From assembly GCF_000702305.1 (NCBI RefSeq), contig NZ_JNLC01000011.1, positions 468,914 to 532,913 of the forward strand: DNA of 64,000 nucleotides. The letters are read 5' to 3'. The first letter of the stretch is position 1, and every line of letters begins with the position of its first letter. The notes beneath the pieces are model-generated. The model was given only the letters and a program-made list of their open reading frames with translations, made no database searches and was not told the DNA's origin. Shown one piece after another: positions 17,712-25,633 of this stretch. A program made the translations under genes and the position numbers. Source of the DNA: Allobosea sp. 117 (GTDB lineage Bacteria; Pseudomonadota; Alphaproteobacteria; Rhizobiales; Xanthobacteraceae).

Positions 17712-17818
17712 GTTCCGCTCCGTAGGTGGATAAGCTGCGTGCCGTCGTATCGCGCAAGACGGGCCGTTCGGCGGGCGGCCCATGGAGAACGGCCCCGAAC
17801 CTGTCGGATGCCGTATGA

Positions 17819-17831
17819 ACTGTCAACAATT
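17819..17831 (-). promoter_or_regulatory. Island operator copy 2 (AATTGTTGACAGT)
   Basis: Read on the minus strand it matches the 13-bp motif at 13 of 13 positions with Y = T. It is 107 nt upstream of the tartrate/malate-type dehydrogenase start and contains TTGACA, a -35-like hexamer. Confidence 0.6.
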
Positions 17832-18014
17832 TTCATAGGAAGCATCGCGCGCGACGCATGGCGCTTGGGTCGAGAGCGCTGAACCGTCATGCCAAATGTT
17901 GAGTAATATATTGTTTTATATTGAGTTTGTGAGCCACAGCGAGGTTCGGTTCCGGTCTTCGTCATTGCCTGGTATCGTCGTCACCCGGCTCTAAATTACC
18001 CGGTAATTCGTCAA

Positions 18015-18027
18015 TAGTGTTGACAGT
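18015..18027 (+). promoter_or_regulatory. Island operator copy 3 (core GTTGACAGT)
   Basis: Matches 11 of 13 motif positions and lies 29 nt before the GntR 2 start, so it is well placed for autoregulation. It overlaps an inverted repeat GTCAA-N5-TTGAC at 18010-18024. Confidence 0.55.
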
Positions 18028-18056
18028 AGCGTGCGGCGCCGTCACAGAATGGCGGC

Positions 18057-18821
18057 ATGCCGAAGCCTGTCGCGCCACCTCCCGTAACCCTGCCGCCGCC
18101 GCGCACGCCGCGCACCGCTTCCTATGTGCCGGTGATCCAGCACGAGATCGAGCGGATGATCGGCACCGGCGAGCTGGTGGGAGGCACGCGCATCAATGAG
18201 AGCGCGCTCGCCATGCGGCTCGGCATGAGCCGCGGCCCGGTGCGCGAGGCCTGCCGGGCGCTGGAGCAGCTCGGCCTGCTGCGCAGCGAGCTCAACCGCG
18301 GCTTCTTCGTGCGCGAGATCAGCACCAAGCAGGCGCTCGATCTCTACGACGTGCGCGCCGGCCTGTTCGCCACCGCCGGGCGGCTCGCCGCCAACATCGT
18401 GAACATCACGCAGTTGCGCGCGCTCGACGACCTCGTCGGCGAGATGGACAAGGCGATCGCTGGCGCCGACATCGCCACCTTCTATCTCCTCAACAACGCG
18501 CTGCACGCGAAGCTGATCGAGTGCTCCGACAACGCCAAGCTCATCGAGCTCTATCCGACGCTCGAGGCGGAGCTCCATCTGTTCCGCCGCCGCGGCCTCG
18601 TGCTGCCCGGCTCGATGCGCGTCTCCAATGACGAGCACCACGCCATCGTCGAGGCCCTGCGCCAGAGCGACGGCGCCACTGCCGGGCGGCTCATGGAGCG
18701 GCACATCCTCGCCGGCAAGGCGCGCTTCCTGCGCACGCTCGGAGAGCCCGGCGCGGTCGAAGGGCGACCCGGCCCGCTCGATCCAACGACATCCCGTTTC
18801 CAGGACAGGCAACGCTCATGA
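18057..18821 (+). CDS. GntR-family regulator with FCD domain (copy 2)
   Basis: A 254-residue paralogue of the GntR proteins at 7589 and 19890. The winged helix shows RLGMSRGPVREACRALE and NRGFFVREI; the FCD domain keeps NNALHAKLI, SNDEHHAIVEAL and LMERHILAG. The first ~22 residues are Pro-rich (PPPVTLPPPRTP), which the other copies lack. No clear ribosome site precedes ATG 18057, and a GTG about 23 codons later is an alternative start. Its 3' end overlaps the PdxA2-like gene by ATGA, so regulator and enzyme are coupled. It probably controls itself and the divergent dehydrogenase-MmgE operon. Confidence 0.88.
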   Translation: MPKPVAPPPVTLPPPRTPRTASYVPVIQHEIERMIGTGELVGGTRINESALAMRLGMSRGPVREACRALEQLGLLRSELNRGFFVREISTKQALDLYDVRAGLFATAGRLAANIVNITQLRALDDLVGEMDKAIAGADIATFYLLNNALHAKLIECSDNAKLIELYPTLEAELHLFRRRGLVLPGSMRVSNDEHHAIVEALRQSDGATAGRLMERHILAGKARFLRTLGEPGAVEGRPGPLDPTTSRFQDRQRS

Positions 18822-19864
18822 CGACGCCCGCAACGACATCCGCCGCGCTTCCCATCCTCGCGCTGGTTCCCGGCGATCCGACCGGGATCGGTCCGGAACA
18901 GACCGCGCGCATCCTTCATGACGGGCGCATGCGCGACGTCGCCCGGCTCGTGGTGGTGGGCGACGCGCGGGTGCTGGAGATGGGCGCGCGCCACGCTGGC
19001 GTCTCGCTCGCCTATAAGCGCTACGCCTCGCCGGCGGCGGTGGACTGGAGCGCGCCCGAGGTGCCGCTGGTCGATCTCGGCAATATCGACCCCGCCGGCT
19101 TCGAGCTCGGCGCCGCCAGCCCCGAAGCCGGCAAGCTGACCGGCGACACGCTCGCCCGTGCCGTCGATTTCGCCAAGGCCGGCGAGGTCAACGGGGTGAC
19201 CTTCGCCCCGCTGAACAAGCAGGCCATGTTCAAGGGCGGCTGGCGCTTCCCGGACGAGCACAAGATGTTCGCGCATCTGCTCGGCCATACCGGCGTGTTC
19301 AGCGAGATGAACGTGCTGGGCAATCAGTGGATGACCCGCGTCACCTCGCATGTCTCGCTGCGCACGGCGGTGGAGCAGGTGACCTTCGATGCGGTCTGCC
19401 GGGCGCTGCGGCTCGCCGACGCGACCATGCGCAAGGCCGGCATCGAGAAGCCGCGCATCGCGGTGGCGGCGCTGAACCCGCATGCCGGCGAGGGCGGGCT
19501 GTTCGGCACCGAGGAGATCGACATCATCCGCCCGGCGGTCGAGGCGATGGCCAAGGAAGGCATCGACTGCAAGGGTCCGTTCCCGTCCGATACCATCTAT
19601 CTGAAGGCGTTCGCGGGCGACTATGACAGCGTGCTCGCCATGTATCACGACCAGGGCCAGATCGCGACCAAGCTCACCGGCTTCAACAAGGGCGTGACCA
19701 TCACCGCCGGGCTGGAGGTCGTCTTCACCACGCCGGCGCACGGCACCGCCTTCGACATCGTCGGCAAGGGGGTGGCCGATGTGGGCGCCTTCGAATCGGC
19801 GATCCGCCTTGCCGCCCGCATCGCCGCGCGTCAGGTTGCGGCACGGCAGGCGGCAGCGGCCTGA
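18818..19864 (+). CDS. PdxA2-like NAD-dependent dehydrogenase
   Basis: A 348-residue PdxA-family protein. The three metal-binding His residues are visible in DEHKMFAHLLG, LNPHAGEGG and MYHDQGQI, and the NAD region in PAHGTAFDIVGKG. Family enzymes oxidise and decarboxylate 4-phospho-hydroxythreonine, 4-phospho-erythronate/threonate, or dihydrodiol acids (TphB type). In catabolic clusters a DUF1537 kinase normally supplies the phosphorylated substrate, but none is in this window. It overlaps GntR 2 by four bases. Catabolic use is far more likely than pyridoxine biosynthesis given the setting. Confidence 0.87.
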   Translation: MTTPATTSAALPILALVPGDPTGIGPEQTARILHDGRMRDVARLVVVGDARVLEMGARHAGVSLAYKRYASPAAVDWSAPEVPLVDLGNIDPAGFELGAASPEAGKLTGDTLARAVDFAKAGEVNGVTFAPLNKQAMFKGGWRFPDEHKMFAHLLGHTGVFSEMNVLGNQWMTRVTSHVSLRTAVEQVTFDAVCRALRLADATMRKAGIEKPRIAVAALNPHAGEGGLFGTEEIDIIRPAVEAMAKEGIDCKGPFPSDTIYLKAFAGDYDSVLAMYHDQGQIATKLTGFNKGVTITAGLEVVFTTPAHGTAFDIVGKGVADVGAFESAIRLAARIAARQVAARQAAAA

Positions 19865-19889
19865 TCTGCGGAAAGACGAGGGCGGCCGC

Positions 19890-20585
19890 TCAGTCGACGC
19901 GGCCGCTGCCTTCGGAGGCGGCGATCAGGCGCCGCTTGGCGAGCGCAACATGGCGCCAATGCGTCATCTGCGCCCGGTCGCCGTCGCCCGAGGCGAGGGC
20001 ATCGAGCATCGCCCGATGCTCGCGGTTGGAGACCGCGAGGCCGCCGCCCTGCACCAGCGCGCGGGCGCGGAACAGGTGCAGCTTGTTGACGAAGCGGTGA
20101 TATTCCGCCGCCAGCGTGCGGTTGCCGGCCGACATCACGATCAGATTGTGGAAGGCGAGGTTGAGCGGATAGTAGTCGTCGAAGCTGCCGCGCTCGGCGA
20201 TGACGTCCATCTCGTCGACGAGCCTGGTGAGCTGGGCGAGAAGCTCGTCGGTCATGCGCTCGGCGAGCAGGCGGCCGGCCTGGCCGAACAGCGCCGCGCG
20301 CACGTCGTAGATCTCGATGGCGTCTTCCACCGTCAACCGGCGCACAAAGACGCCCCGGTTGCGGATGACCTCGACGAGGCCCTTGGCCTCCAGGCTGCGG
20401 GTCGCCTCGCGGATCGGCCCGCGGCTGGTGCCGAAGCGGTTCGAGAGGTGGATCTCGTTGATCCGCGCGCCCGGCTCCAACTCGCCGGTCAGGATGAGGC
20501 GCTCAAGCTCCTTTTCGAGCACGCTCGTCAGCGAGGCGCTCTTCACCACCGAAAGGTCGCTCAGGAAGCTCGAGTCCGAATCCAT
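19890..20585 (-). CDS. GntR-family regulator with FCD domain (copy 3)
   Basis: A 231-residue regulator with the helix FGTSRGPIREATRSLE and wing NRGVFVRRL, then an FCD domain (LAFHNLIVM, VSNREHRAML, THWRHVALA). It is clearly paralogous to the copies at 7589 and 18057. It converges with the PdxA2-like gene (25 nt apart) and lies downstream of the minus-strand AbrB-SDR-MmgE-dehydrogenase group, though with its own 192-nt upstream gap and operator copy 12 nt before the start. It probably regulates that group, the facing TTT operon and itself. Confidence 0.9.
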   Translation of the reverse strand: MDSDSSFLSDLSVVKSASLTSVLEKELERLILTGELEPGARINEIHLSNRFGTSRGPIREATRSLEAKGLVEVIRNRGVFVRRLTVEDAIEIYDVRAALFGQAGRLLAERMTDELLAQLTRLVDEMDVIAERGSFDDYYPLNLAFHNLIVMSAGNRTLAAEYHRFVNKLHLFRARALVQGGGLAVSNREHRAMLDALASGDGDRAQMTHWRHVALAKRRLIAASEGSGRVD

Positions 20586-20597
20586 AGCCTAACCGTC

Positions 20598-20610
20598 AAT
20601 TGTAAACAGT
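20598..20610 (+). promoter_or_regulatory. Island operator copy 4 (AATTGTAAACAGT)
   Basis: Matches 11 of 13 motif positions, 12 nt upstream of the GntR 3 start. It is the only copy whose orientation is opposite to its gene, and its core has lost the TCGA/TTGA centre. Confidence 0.5.
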
Positions 20611-20777
20611 GTAAAGTGTATCAGTAGGCTGTACCCCGTGTCGCCCCCGCCGTCGATGGCTGCGGCGCGGCGTTTTGTCGTGCAATGATGCTTTACAGCA
20701 TCGATGACCGGGTGAGGCGCCGTGTGTGCCTCGCCGGTCAGCTCTCGTTCCTTTGTTCGCCGTTCCTGCGCGGGGCT

Positions 20778-21875
20778 TCACGCCACAGCGTGGGTGGCGT
20801 TTTCCATGGCCTTCAGGATGCCGTCCACCATCTCCTGCTGGCTGGCGGTGCCGCGGATGTCCGGCGTGCGGGTAGCCGGATGCGCGAGCGCCGTCTCGAT
20901 GCCGATCTTCATCAGCGCGGCGGTGCGGCCGGCGGCGGCGTTGTGATGCCGGCGTCCGAGCCATTCGATCAGCATGCGGGTCGATTCGATCATCGCGTAA
21001 GGGTTGGCGATGCCCTTGCCGGCGATGTCCGGGGCCGAGCCGTGGGTCGCCTGCGCCATGGCGATGTCGCCGCGCCCGATGCACAGGCCCGGCGCCATGC
21101 CGAGCCCGCCGACCATGCCGGCGGCCTCGTCGGTGAGGATGTCGCCGAACATGTTGGTGGTGACCACCACGTCGAAGCGCTGCGGCTCGCGCAGCAGCTT
21201 CATGGCGAAGGTATCGACGATCACCTCGTCGATCGTCACGTCCGGGAATGCCTTCGCCGCCTCGTAGCAGGACTCGACGAACATGCCGCAGCCGAGCTTG
21301 AACACGGTGTTCTTGTGTACCAGCGTCAGGCGCTTCTTACGCGCACGGGCGATCTCCAGCGCCGCGGTGGCGACCTTCATGCTGCCGGCGCGGGTGATGA
21401 CGCGCACCGATATGGTGACGTCCTCGGTCGGGCGGAACTCACCGGAGCCGGCGACCACGTTGCGGTCCGGCTGGAAGCCCTCATTGTTCTCGCGCACGAT
21501 GACGAGGTCGATGTCGTCATAGAGGCAGCCAATGCCCGGATAGGATCGGGTCGGGCGGACATTGGCGAAGAGATCGAAGCTCTTGCGCAGGATCGGGTGC
21601 GGATTGATCGCCGCTGGCACCTTCGGATAGGCCTGATGGCCGATCGGCCCCAGGATGAAGCCGTCGAAGGTGGCGAGCGTCTCCAGCATGCCCTCCGGCA
21701 TGGTGGTGCCCAGCTCGTCCAGCGCCTGGCGGCCGATCGGCATCGGGCGCCAGTCGATGGCGAGGCCGCTCGCCCGGGCCGCCGCCTCGGCGATGCGCAC
21801 CGAGGCGGGGACGATCTCGTGGCCGATGTCGTCGCCGTTGAGAACGCCGATGGTCAGCGAAGTGGGGGTGGCCAT
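20778..21875 (-). CDS. Isocitrate/isopropylmalate dehydrogenase family protein
   Basis: A 365-residue decarboxylating dehydrogenase homologue. Visible: LNGDDIGHEIVPASV, ILRKSFDLFANVRP, IVRENNEGFQPDRN, the Lys region LVHKNTVFKLG, TTNMFGDILTDEA and HGSAPDIAGKG. It differs from the copy at 16623 in the substrate loop (QPDRN in place of YSSIGGR), so it probably uses another hydroxy acid. ATG 21875 lies 11 nt after the MmgE/PrpD stop behind GAGGAGG. It is the fourth gene of the AbrB-SDR-MmgE-dehydrogenase operon and again pairs an MmgE/PrpD protein with a decarboxylating dehydrogenase. Confidence 0.89.
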   Translation of the reverse strand: MATPTSLTIGVLNGDDIGHEIVPASVRIAEAAARASGLAIDWRPMPIGRQALDELGTTMPEGMLETLATFDGFILGPIGHQAYPKVPAAINPHPILRKSFDLFANVRPTRSYPGIGCLYDDIDLVIVRENNEGFQPDRNVVAGSGEFRPTEDVTISVRVITRAGSMKVATAALEIARARKKRLTLVHKNTVFKLGCGMFVESCYEAAKAFPDVTIDEVIVDTFAMKLLREPQRFDVVVTTNMFGDILTDEAAGMVGGLGMAPGLCIGRGDIAMAQATHGSAPDIAGKGIANPYAMIESTRMLIEWLGRRHHNAAAGRTAALMKIGIETALAHPATRTPDIRGTASQQEMVDGILKAMENATHAVA

Positions 21876-21886
21876 GGTCGTCCTCC

Positions 21887-23263
21887 TCACTCGGCCGCGC
21901 GGCGGGCCGCCGCCGGCACCGAGGCGCGGGCGATCTCGCCGGCGTCGGGCAGGATCGGCAGCGCCCAGCACAGCTCCATCAGCTCCGCCGTGACCGCCGG
22001 CCCGACAACCAGTTCGGACTGATGGGCGAATTTGCGCGCGAGCTGCTCATTGCCGAGCGGCCGATCGAGGCTGCCGATGGCGTGCTCGACCCATTTCTCG
22101 ATCGTGCGGCCGTCCGAGAGTTCCACGGTGATGTGCACCGACGCCTCGTGAACCGAGGCGTCCGAAGTGGCGTCCACCCTGTCGCGAAGCGCGATGATCT
22201 CCGGCGCGGTGGCCGCCTCGTCGGTGAAGGCGGTCGGCGAGCCGTCACCGCGCAGCAGCGCGCAGGCGGCGGCGTGGAACACGCTGAACTTGGTCTCCAG
22301 CCCGGTCTTCGGCGTGCGCTTGCCGGTCAGTTCCAGCACCAGCGGATGGGTGCGCAGCTTGACCGCCGTGATCCTGTTCACGTCGTCCCCCAACTCCTCG
22401 CGAAGCTGCTGGCAGCCGTCGATGGCCGGGTGGATGACGATGCCGCAGGCGAAGGGCTTGTAGGAGTTCAGCCCGGCCTCCCAGCGGGTGCCGAGCCCGT
22501 CGAGGATCTCGGCATAGTCCTGCTTTGTGGAGAGCACATTGGCAAAGCCGCGCGGGGCCTCGATGCCCTGCAGCGAGGAATCGAAGCCGGCCTCGGCGAG
22601 GAAGGCGGCCAGCGCCCCGTTCTTCGCCGCGCTGCCGGGATGGAAGCTCTTGCACATGGTGCCGAACATCTCGCGCAGGCCCGAGGCCTGCGTCGCGGCG
22701 ATACCGAGCGCCCAGGTCATCCTCAGCTCGTCGAGCCCGATCAGCCGGCCCACGGCCGCGGCCGCGCCGAATACGCCGGCGGTGCCGGTGATGTGCCAGC
22801 CGCGATCGTAATGGTCGGGATAGACCGCGTTGCCGATGCGGCACTCGACCTCGACGCCGAGGATCAGCGCCTCGAGGAAGTCGCGACCCGAGACGGGCCG
22901 ATATTCGGCCACCGCCAGCAGCGCCGAGGCGACCGGCCCGGCCGGATGGATGATGGTCTTCAGATGCGTGTCGTCATAATCGAGGACATGCGAGGAAATG
23001 CCGTTGATGAGCGCCGTATTCGGCACGTCGAGCTTTTCGCCGCGTCCGATCACGGTGGCCTGCGGCCGGCCGGCGAAGGGCGTGATGCCGGCCAGCGCAC
23101 GGTCCACCGTCTCGTGGCGCGCGCCGCCGACGGCGCAGCCCATCCAGTTGAAGAAGGTTCGCACGCCCTCGTCGCGGACGGATTGCGGTATGTCGTCGAT
23201 GCGGCACGCGCTGATCCACGCTGCGAGCTTCCGGGTGACGTCCTTTTCCGACATTCGGCTCAT
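21887..23263 (-). CDS. MmgE/PrpD family protein 4
   Basis: A 458-residue family member with the motif ISSHVLDYDDTH (about residues 90-101), then EVECRIGNAVYP, REMFGTMCKSFHPGSAAKNG and SYKPFACGIVIHP. It is intermediate between copies 1/3 and 2. Two ATGs fit one AGGAG site (23263 at spacing 2, 23254 at spacing 11), so the start is uncertain by three codons. The upstream SDR gene ends 5 nt before it. Tight packing with the SDR and the following dehydrogenase marks one pathway segment; the reaction is not deducible. Confidence 0.87.
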   Translation of the reverse strand: MSRMSEKDVTRKLAAWISACRIDDIPQSVRDEGVRTFFNWMGCAVGGARHETVDRALAGITPFAGRPQATVIGRGEKLDVPNTALINGISSHVLDYDDTHLKTIIHPAGPVASALLAVAEYRPVSGRDFLEALILGVEVECRIGNAVYPDHYDRGWHITGTAGVFGAAAAVGRLIGLDELRMTWALGIAATQASGLREMFGTMCKSFHPGSAAKNGALAAFLAEAGFDSSLQGIEAPRGFANVLSTKQDYAEILDGLGTRWEAGLNSYKPFACGIVIHPAIDGCQQLREELGDDVNRITAVKLRTHPLVLELTGKRTPKTGLETKFSVFHAAACALLRGDGSPTAFTDEAATAPEIIALRDRVDATSDASVHEASVHITVELSDGRTIEKWVEHAIGSLDRPLGNEQLARKFAHQSELVVGPAVTAELMELCWALPILPDAGEIARASVPAAARRAAE

Positions 23264-23268
23264 TGCTC

Positions 23269-24063
23269 CTAAACAAGTCCGCGGGCGATCCCGCCATCCA
23301 CATTGATCGTCTGGCCGGTGACGTAGCTGGCGAGTGGACTGGCGAGCCAGGCGACCATGACGGCGATTTCCTCAGGGACCGCGAAGCGGCCGAGCGGTAT
23401 CTCGTGCGAGAACTCCTCGAAGATCGTCTCGGCATCGACGCCGCGCTCCGCCGCCAGCCGCGCGGCACGGTTGATCCACAGCGGGGTGCGGGTGCGCCCC
23501 GGCGCCACCGAGTTGATGCGGATGCCCTTCTCGCCAAGCTCCAGCGCCAGCGTCTTCACGAGGCCGAGCAGGCCGGCCTTGTGGACATTGGTCATCACCT
23601 GGTGGGCATAGGGCATCTTCGCCGCCGCGGCCCCAAGCACCACCACGGCGGGGTCGCGCCCGGTGGCGAGCAGCGGTGTCGCCGCTCGGATGGCGCGCAC
23701 GGTGGAGAGCACGTTGAAATGGTAGCTGCCGAGCCAATCCTCGTCGGTCAGCGTGTCGAAATCGGCCCGGACGCTGCCGCCGACCGCCGAGACCAGCACG
23801 TCGAGCCCGCCCCAGCGCGCATCGGCCTCCGCCGCGATGCGCTCGGCGGAGGTGGCGTCGGCCATCATGTCGGCGACGACGGTGAGCGGCGCGCGTCCCG
23901 TGGCCGCGGACAGACGCTCGCTGGCGGCCGCGAGGTTGTCCGCGCTGCGCGAGGCGATCAGCACCTGCGCGCCTTCCTTCAGGAAGAGCAGCGCGCTCGC
24001 CTCGCCGATGCCGGCGCTGCCGCCTATCACCGCCACCCTGCGACCTTCAAACCGTAGATCCAT
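23269..24063 (-). CDS. SDR-family protein lacking catalytic Ser and Tyr (2)
   Basis: A 264-residue short-chain dehydrogenase fold with the cofactor motif GGSAGIGEA (residues 14-22) and the C-terminal YVTGQTINVDGG. The catalytic Tyr position is Thr158 (MTNVHK, Lys162 kept) and the Ser position is Ala145 (VLGAAAAKM); the tetrad Asn117 is retained. Redox activity by the standard mechanism is therefore doubtful. The gene overlaps the AbrB-type gene by 17 nt and sits 5 nt before mmgE/prpD 4. The SDR at 14213 shows the same loss and the same neighbour, which argues against chance decay. Confidence 0.85.
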   Translation of the reverse strand: MDLRFEGRRVAVIGGSAGIGEASALLFLKEGAQVLIASRSADNLAAASERLSAATGRAPLTVVADMMADATSAERIAAEADARWGGLDVLVSAVGGSVRADFDTLTDEDWLGSYHFNVLSTVRAIRAATPLLATGRDPAVVVLGAAAAKMPYAHQVMTNVHKAGLLGLVKTLALELGEKGIRINSVAPGRTRTPLWINRAARLAAERGVDAETIFEEFSHEIPLGRFAVPEEIAVMVAWLASPLASYVTGQTINVDGGIARGLV

Positions 24064-25153
24064 AATGCTTTCTCAACACGAAGCGGTAGAAGCGGAAGAC
24101 CACCAGGATGGTCGAGGCGATCACCGCGATGCGGGCGAAATGGAAGGCGGTGACGAGCTCGGCATCGGCGTGCATGGCGCGGGCGGTGAGCACCATCTCG
24201 GTCACCGCCGCCGGCGCCAGCGACAGGAAGCTGGTGGTGTAGGGCAGGCCGGTCGCCGCTGAGAGCACCTCGGCGCCGAGCGCCGCGCCGGCGATCAGCA
24301 GCAGCGAGACGAGGAAGCCGGTCGCGGCCACGCGGGGCAGGCGCACGAACAGCTCGCGCCGGAAACGCAGGCCGAGCCAGACCCCGATCAGGATCTGCGC
24401 GACGATCAGCAGCACCGCCGGCACGTCGGCCACGAGGAGGCCCGAGGCGCCGAGCGCCGCGCTCGGCAGCAGCGAGCCGAGCAGCCACGGATTGGGGATG
24501 GCGGTCGGCACCAGCAGCCACGCGCCGGCATAGGCGATGGTGAAGCCGGCGATGAGAGCCAGCGGGCCGCCGTCACCGGCGAGCGGCGCGAAATCGGTGG
24601 TGCCCGGCTCGCCGAAAGTGGTGACGAGGAAGGGCACGATGCTCACCACCGAGGTCATACGCAGCGCATGGACGATCGACACCGCGTTGGTGTCGCCGCC
24701 GCGCTCGGCCGCCACTACCGCCATGTCCGCCATGCCGCCGGCGGCCGTGGCGAAGAAGGCCGTGGTGGCATCGACGCGGGCGAGGGGACGCAGGATCAGC
24801 GCGGCGATGAAGGTCAGCGTGATGACGTAGAGCGTCGAGGCCAGCATCGCCGGGAGCAGCTCCATCGCCACCAGCAGGACGTGGGGCGTGAAGCGCATGC
24901 CGATGGCGAGGCCGACCACCACCTGCCCGATCTCGCGCATGTGCGGCCCGGAGCGGAGCTGCAGGCCGAAGGCGGTGGCGAGCCCGCAGGCGAAGAGCGG
25001 GCCGAGCATCCACGGCAGCGGGACATGGGCGGCCTTGGCGGCATAGCCGGCGGCGGTGGCGAGCGCATAGGTGGCGAGGAGGCGCCCCCACCAGGCGAGA
25101 TCGCGCACCGTTGCGGCCGACGCCTTGCCGGAGGGGCTCGGCAGGCTGGTCAT
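24047..25153 (-). CDS. AbrB-family integral membrane protein (COG3180 type)
   Basis: A 368-residue protein with about ten hydrophobic segments in two similar halves, each with a PWMLGP/NPWLLGS motif (near residues 47 and 222) and a later AAGGMADMAVVA/APAAVTEMVLTA motif. This is the duplicated AbrB membrane family, often mislabelled as a transcription factor; it is not related to the DNA-binding AbrB. It may export or import a small acid. It is the first gene of the minus-strand operon and divergent from TTT system 2, with an operator copy 187 nt upstream. Confidence 0.82.
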   Translation of the reverse strand: MTSLPSPSGKASAATVRDLAWWGRLLATYALATAAGYAAKAAHVPLPWMLGPLFACGLATAFGLQLRSGPHMREIGQVVVGLAIGMRFTPHVLLVAMELLPAMLASTLYVITLTFIAALILRPLARVDATTAFFATAAGGMADMAVVAAERGGDTNAVSIVHALRMTSVVSIVPFLVTTFGEPGTTDFAPLAGDGGPLALIAGFTIAYAGAWLLVPTAIPNPWLLGSLLPSAALGASGLLVADVPAVLLIVAQILIGVWLGLRFRRELFVRLPRVAATGFLVSLLLIAGAALGAEVLSAATGLPYTTSFLSLAPAAVTEMVLTARAMHADAELVTAFHFARIAVIASTILVVFRFYRFVLRKHYGSTV

Positions 25154-25340
25154 GACATGACCTTGGAGCGGGATTCGCCTGCGGCGAGACGCGATGCACG
25201 GCTTTCGACGCGGCCTGCGTGCGGATTGGATTCGGCCGGCTGTACCATCGTGTCTGAGCCGAACACGGCGTTCCGGCCTCCCGCTTTCGCGCCCCGACGT
25301 CTGCGGAGCTTACGAGCGGATAGAGGCAGCAATCATGTCA

Positions 25341-25353
25341 ACTGTCAACGAAA
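25341..25353 (-). promoter_or_regulatory. Island operator copy 5 (core GTTGACAGT)
   Basis: Matches the motif core and overlaps the tandem GTTGACAGTTGAC at 25337-25349, read toward the AbrB-SDR-MmgE-dehydrogenase operon, 187 nt before its first start codon. Confidence 0.55.
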
Positions 25354-25498
25354 ATGCAGGAGAACTGTTTCCGCGACGCCTTCCATGTGCGCCGCAATAC
25401 GTTGGTGACAGCGTCCTATCCACCGGAACACGGTTATTCCGTTGGGTTAGAGGTATTATAAGGCCATTAACGGCCGCTTGCGACAAAAGTCGACGCAA

Positions 25499-25511
25499 AT
25501 GTGTTGACAGT
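25499..25511 (+). promoter_or_regulatory. Island operator copy 6 (core GTTGACAGT)
   Basis: Matches 11 of 13 motif positions and overlaps the tandem GTTGACAGTTGAC at 25503-25515, read toward tctC of system 2, 122 nt before its ATG. Confidence 0.55.
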
Positions 25512-25633
25512 TGACGTTTGGGGGCACAGGCTGACCCCGCCATATCCACAGGGCCGGGCAACGCACGTCGTTTCCCTCACGGCCCAGAACACAAAGCCAC
25601 GTGGAGCCCGAAGGGGCGGCTGGAGGAAACACG

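Larger units (their letters stand above)
17712..18056. promoter_or_regulatory. Divergent promoter region, dehydrogenase / GntR 2
   Basis: A 345-base, AT-richer gap between divergent genes. It carries two copies of the island motif, one near each gene (17819-17831 and 18015-18027), each oriented toward the gene it precedes. A run rich in A/T (TAATATATTGTTTTATATTG, 17901-17920) lies between them. No gene is evident. Confidence 0.6.
25154..25633. promoter_or_regulatory. Divergent promoter region, AbrB operon / TTT system 2
   Basis: A 480-base gap between divergent operons. It holds two exact, oppositely oriented copies of GTTGACAGTTGAC, at 25337-25349 (minus) and 25503-25515 (plus), each facing its own operon. 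Between them lie AT-rich stretches, including GGTATTATAAGG near 25451. No gene is apparent. Confidence 0.6.

Noticed and set aside
18818..19864. PdxA-like protein as the pyridoxine biosynthesis enzyme
   Set aside because: It overlaps a GntR regulator inside a catabolic island and has no neighbour from vitamin B6 or ribosome-maturation (ksgA) genes that usually accompany biosynthetic pdxA.
24047..25153. AbrB-family protein as a transcription regulator
   Set aside because: The sequence is a duplicated multi-helix membrane domain with no DNA-binding AbrB fold; the name is shared by accident.
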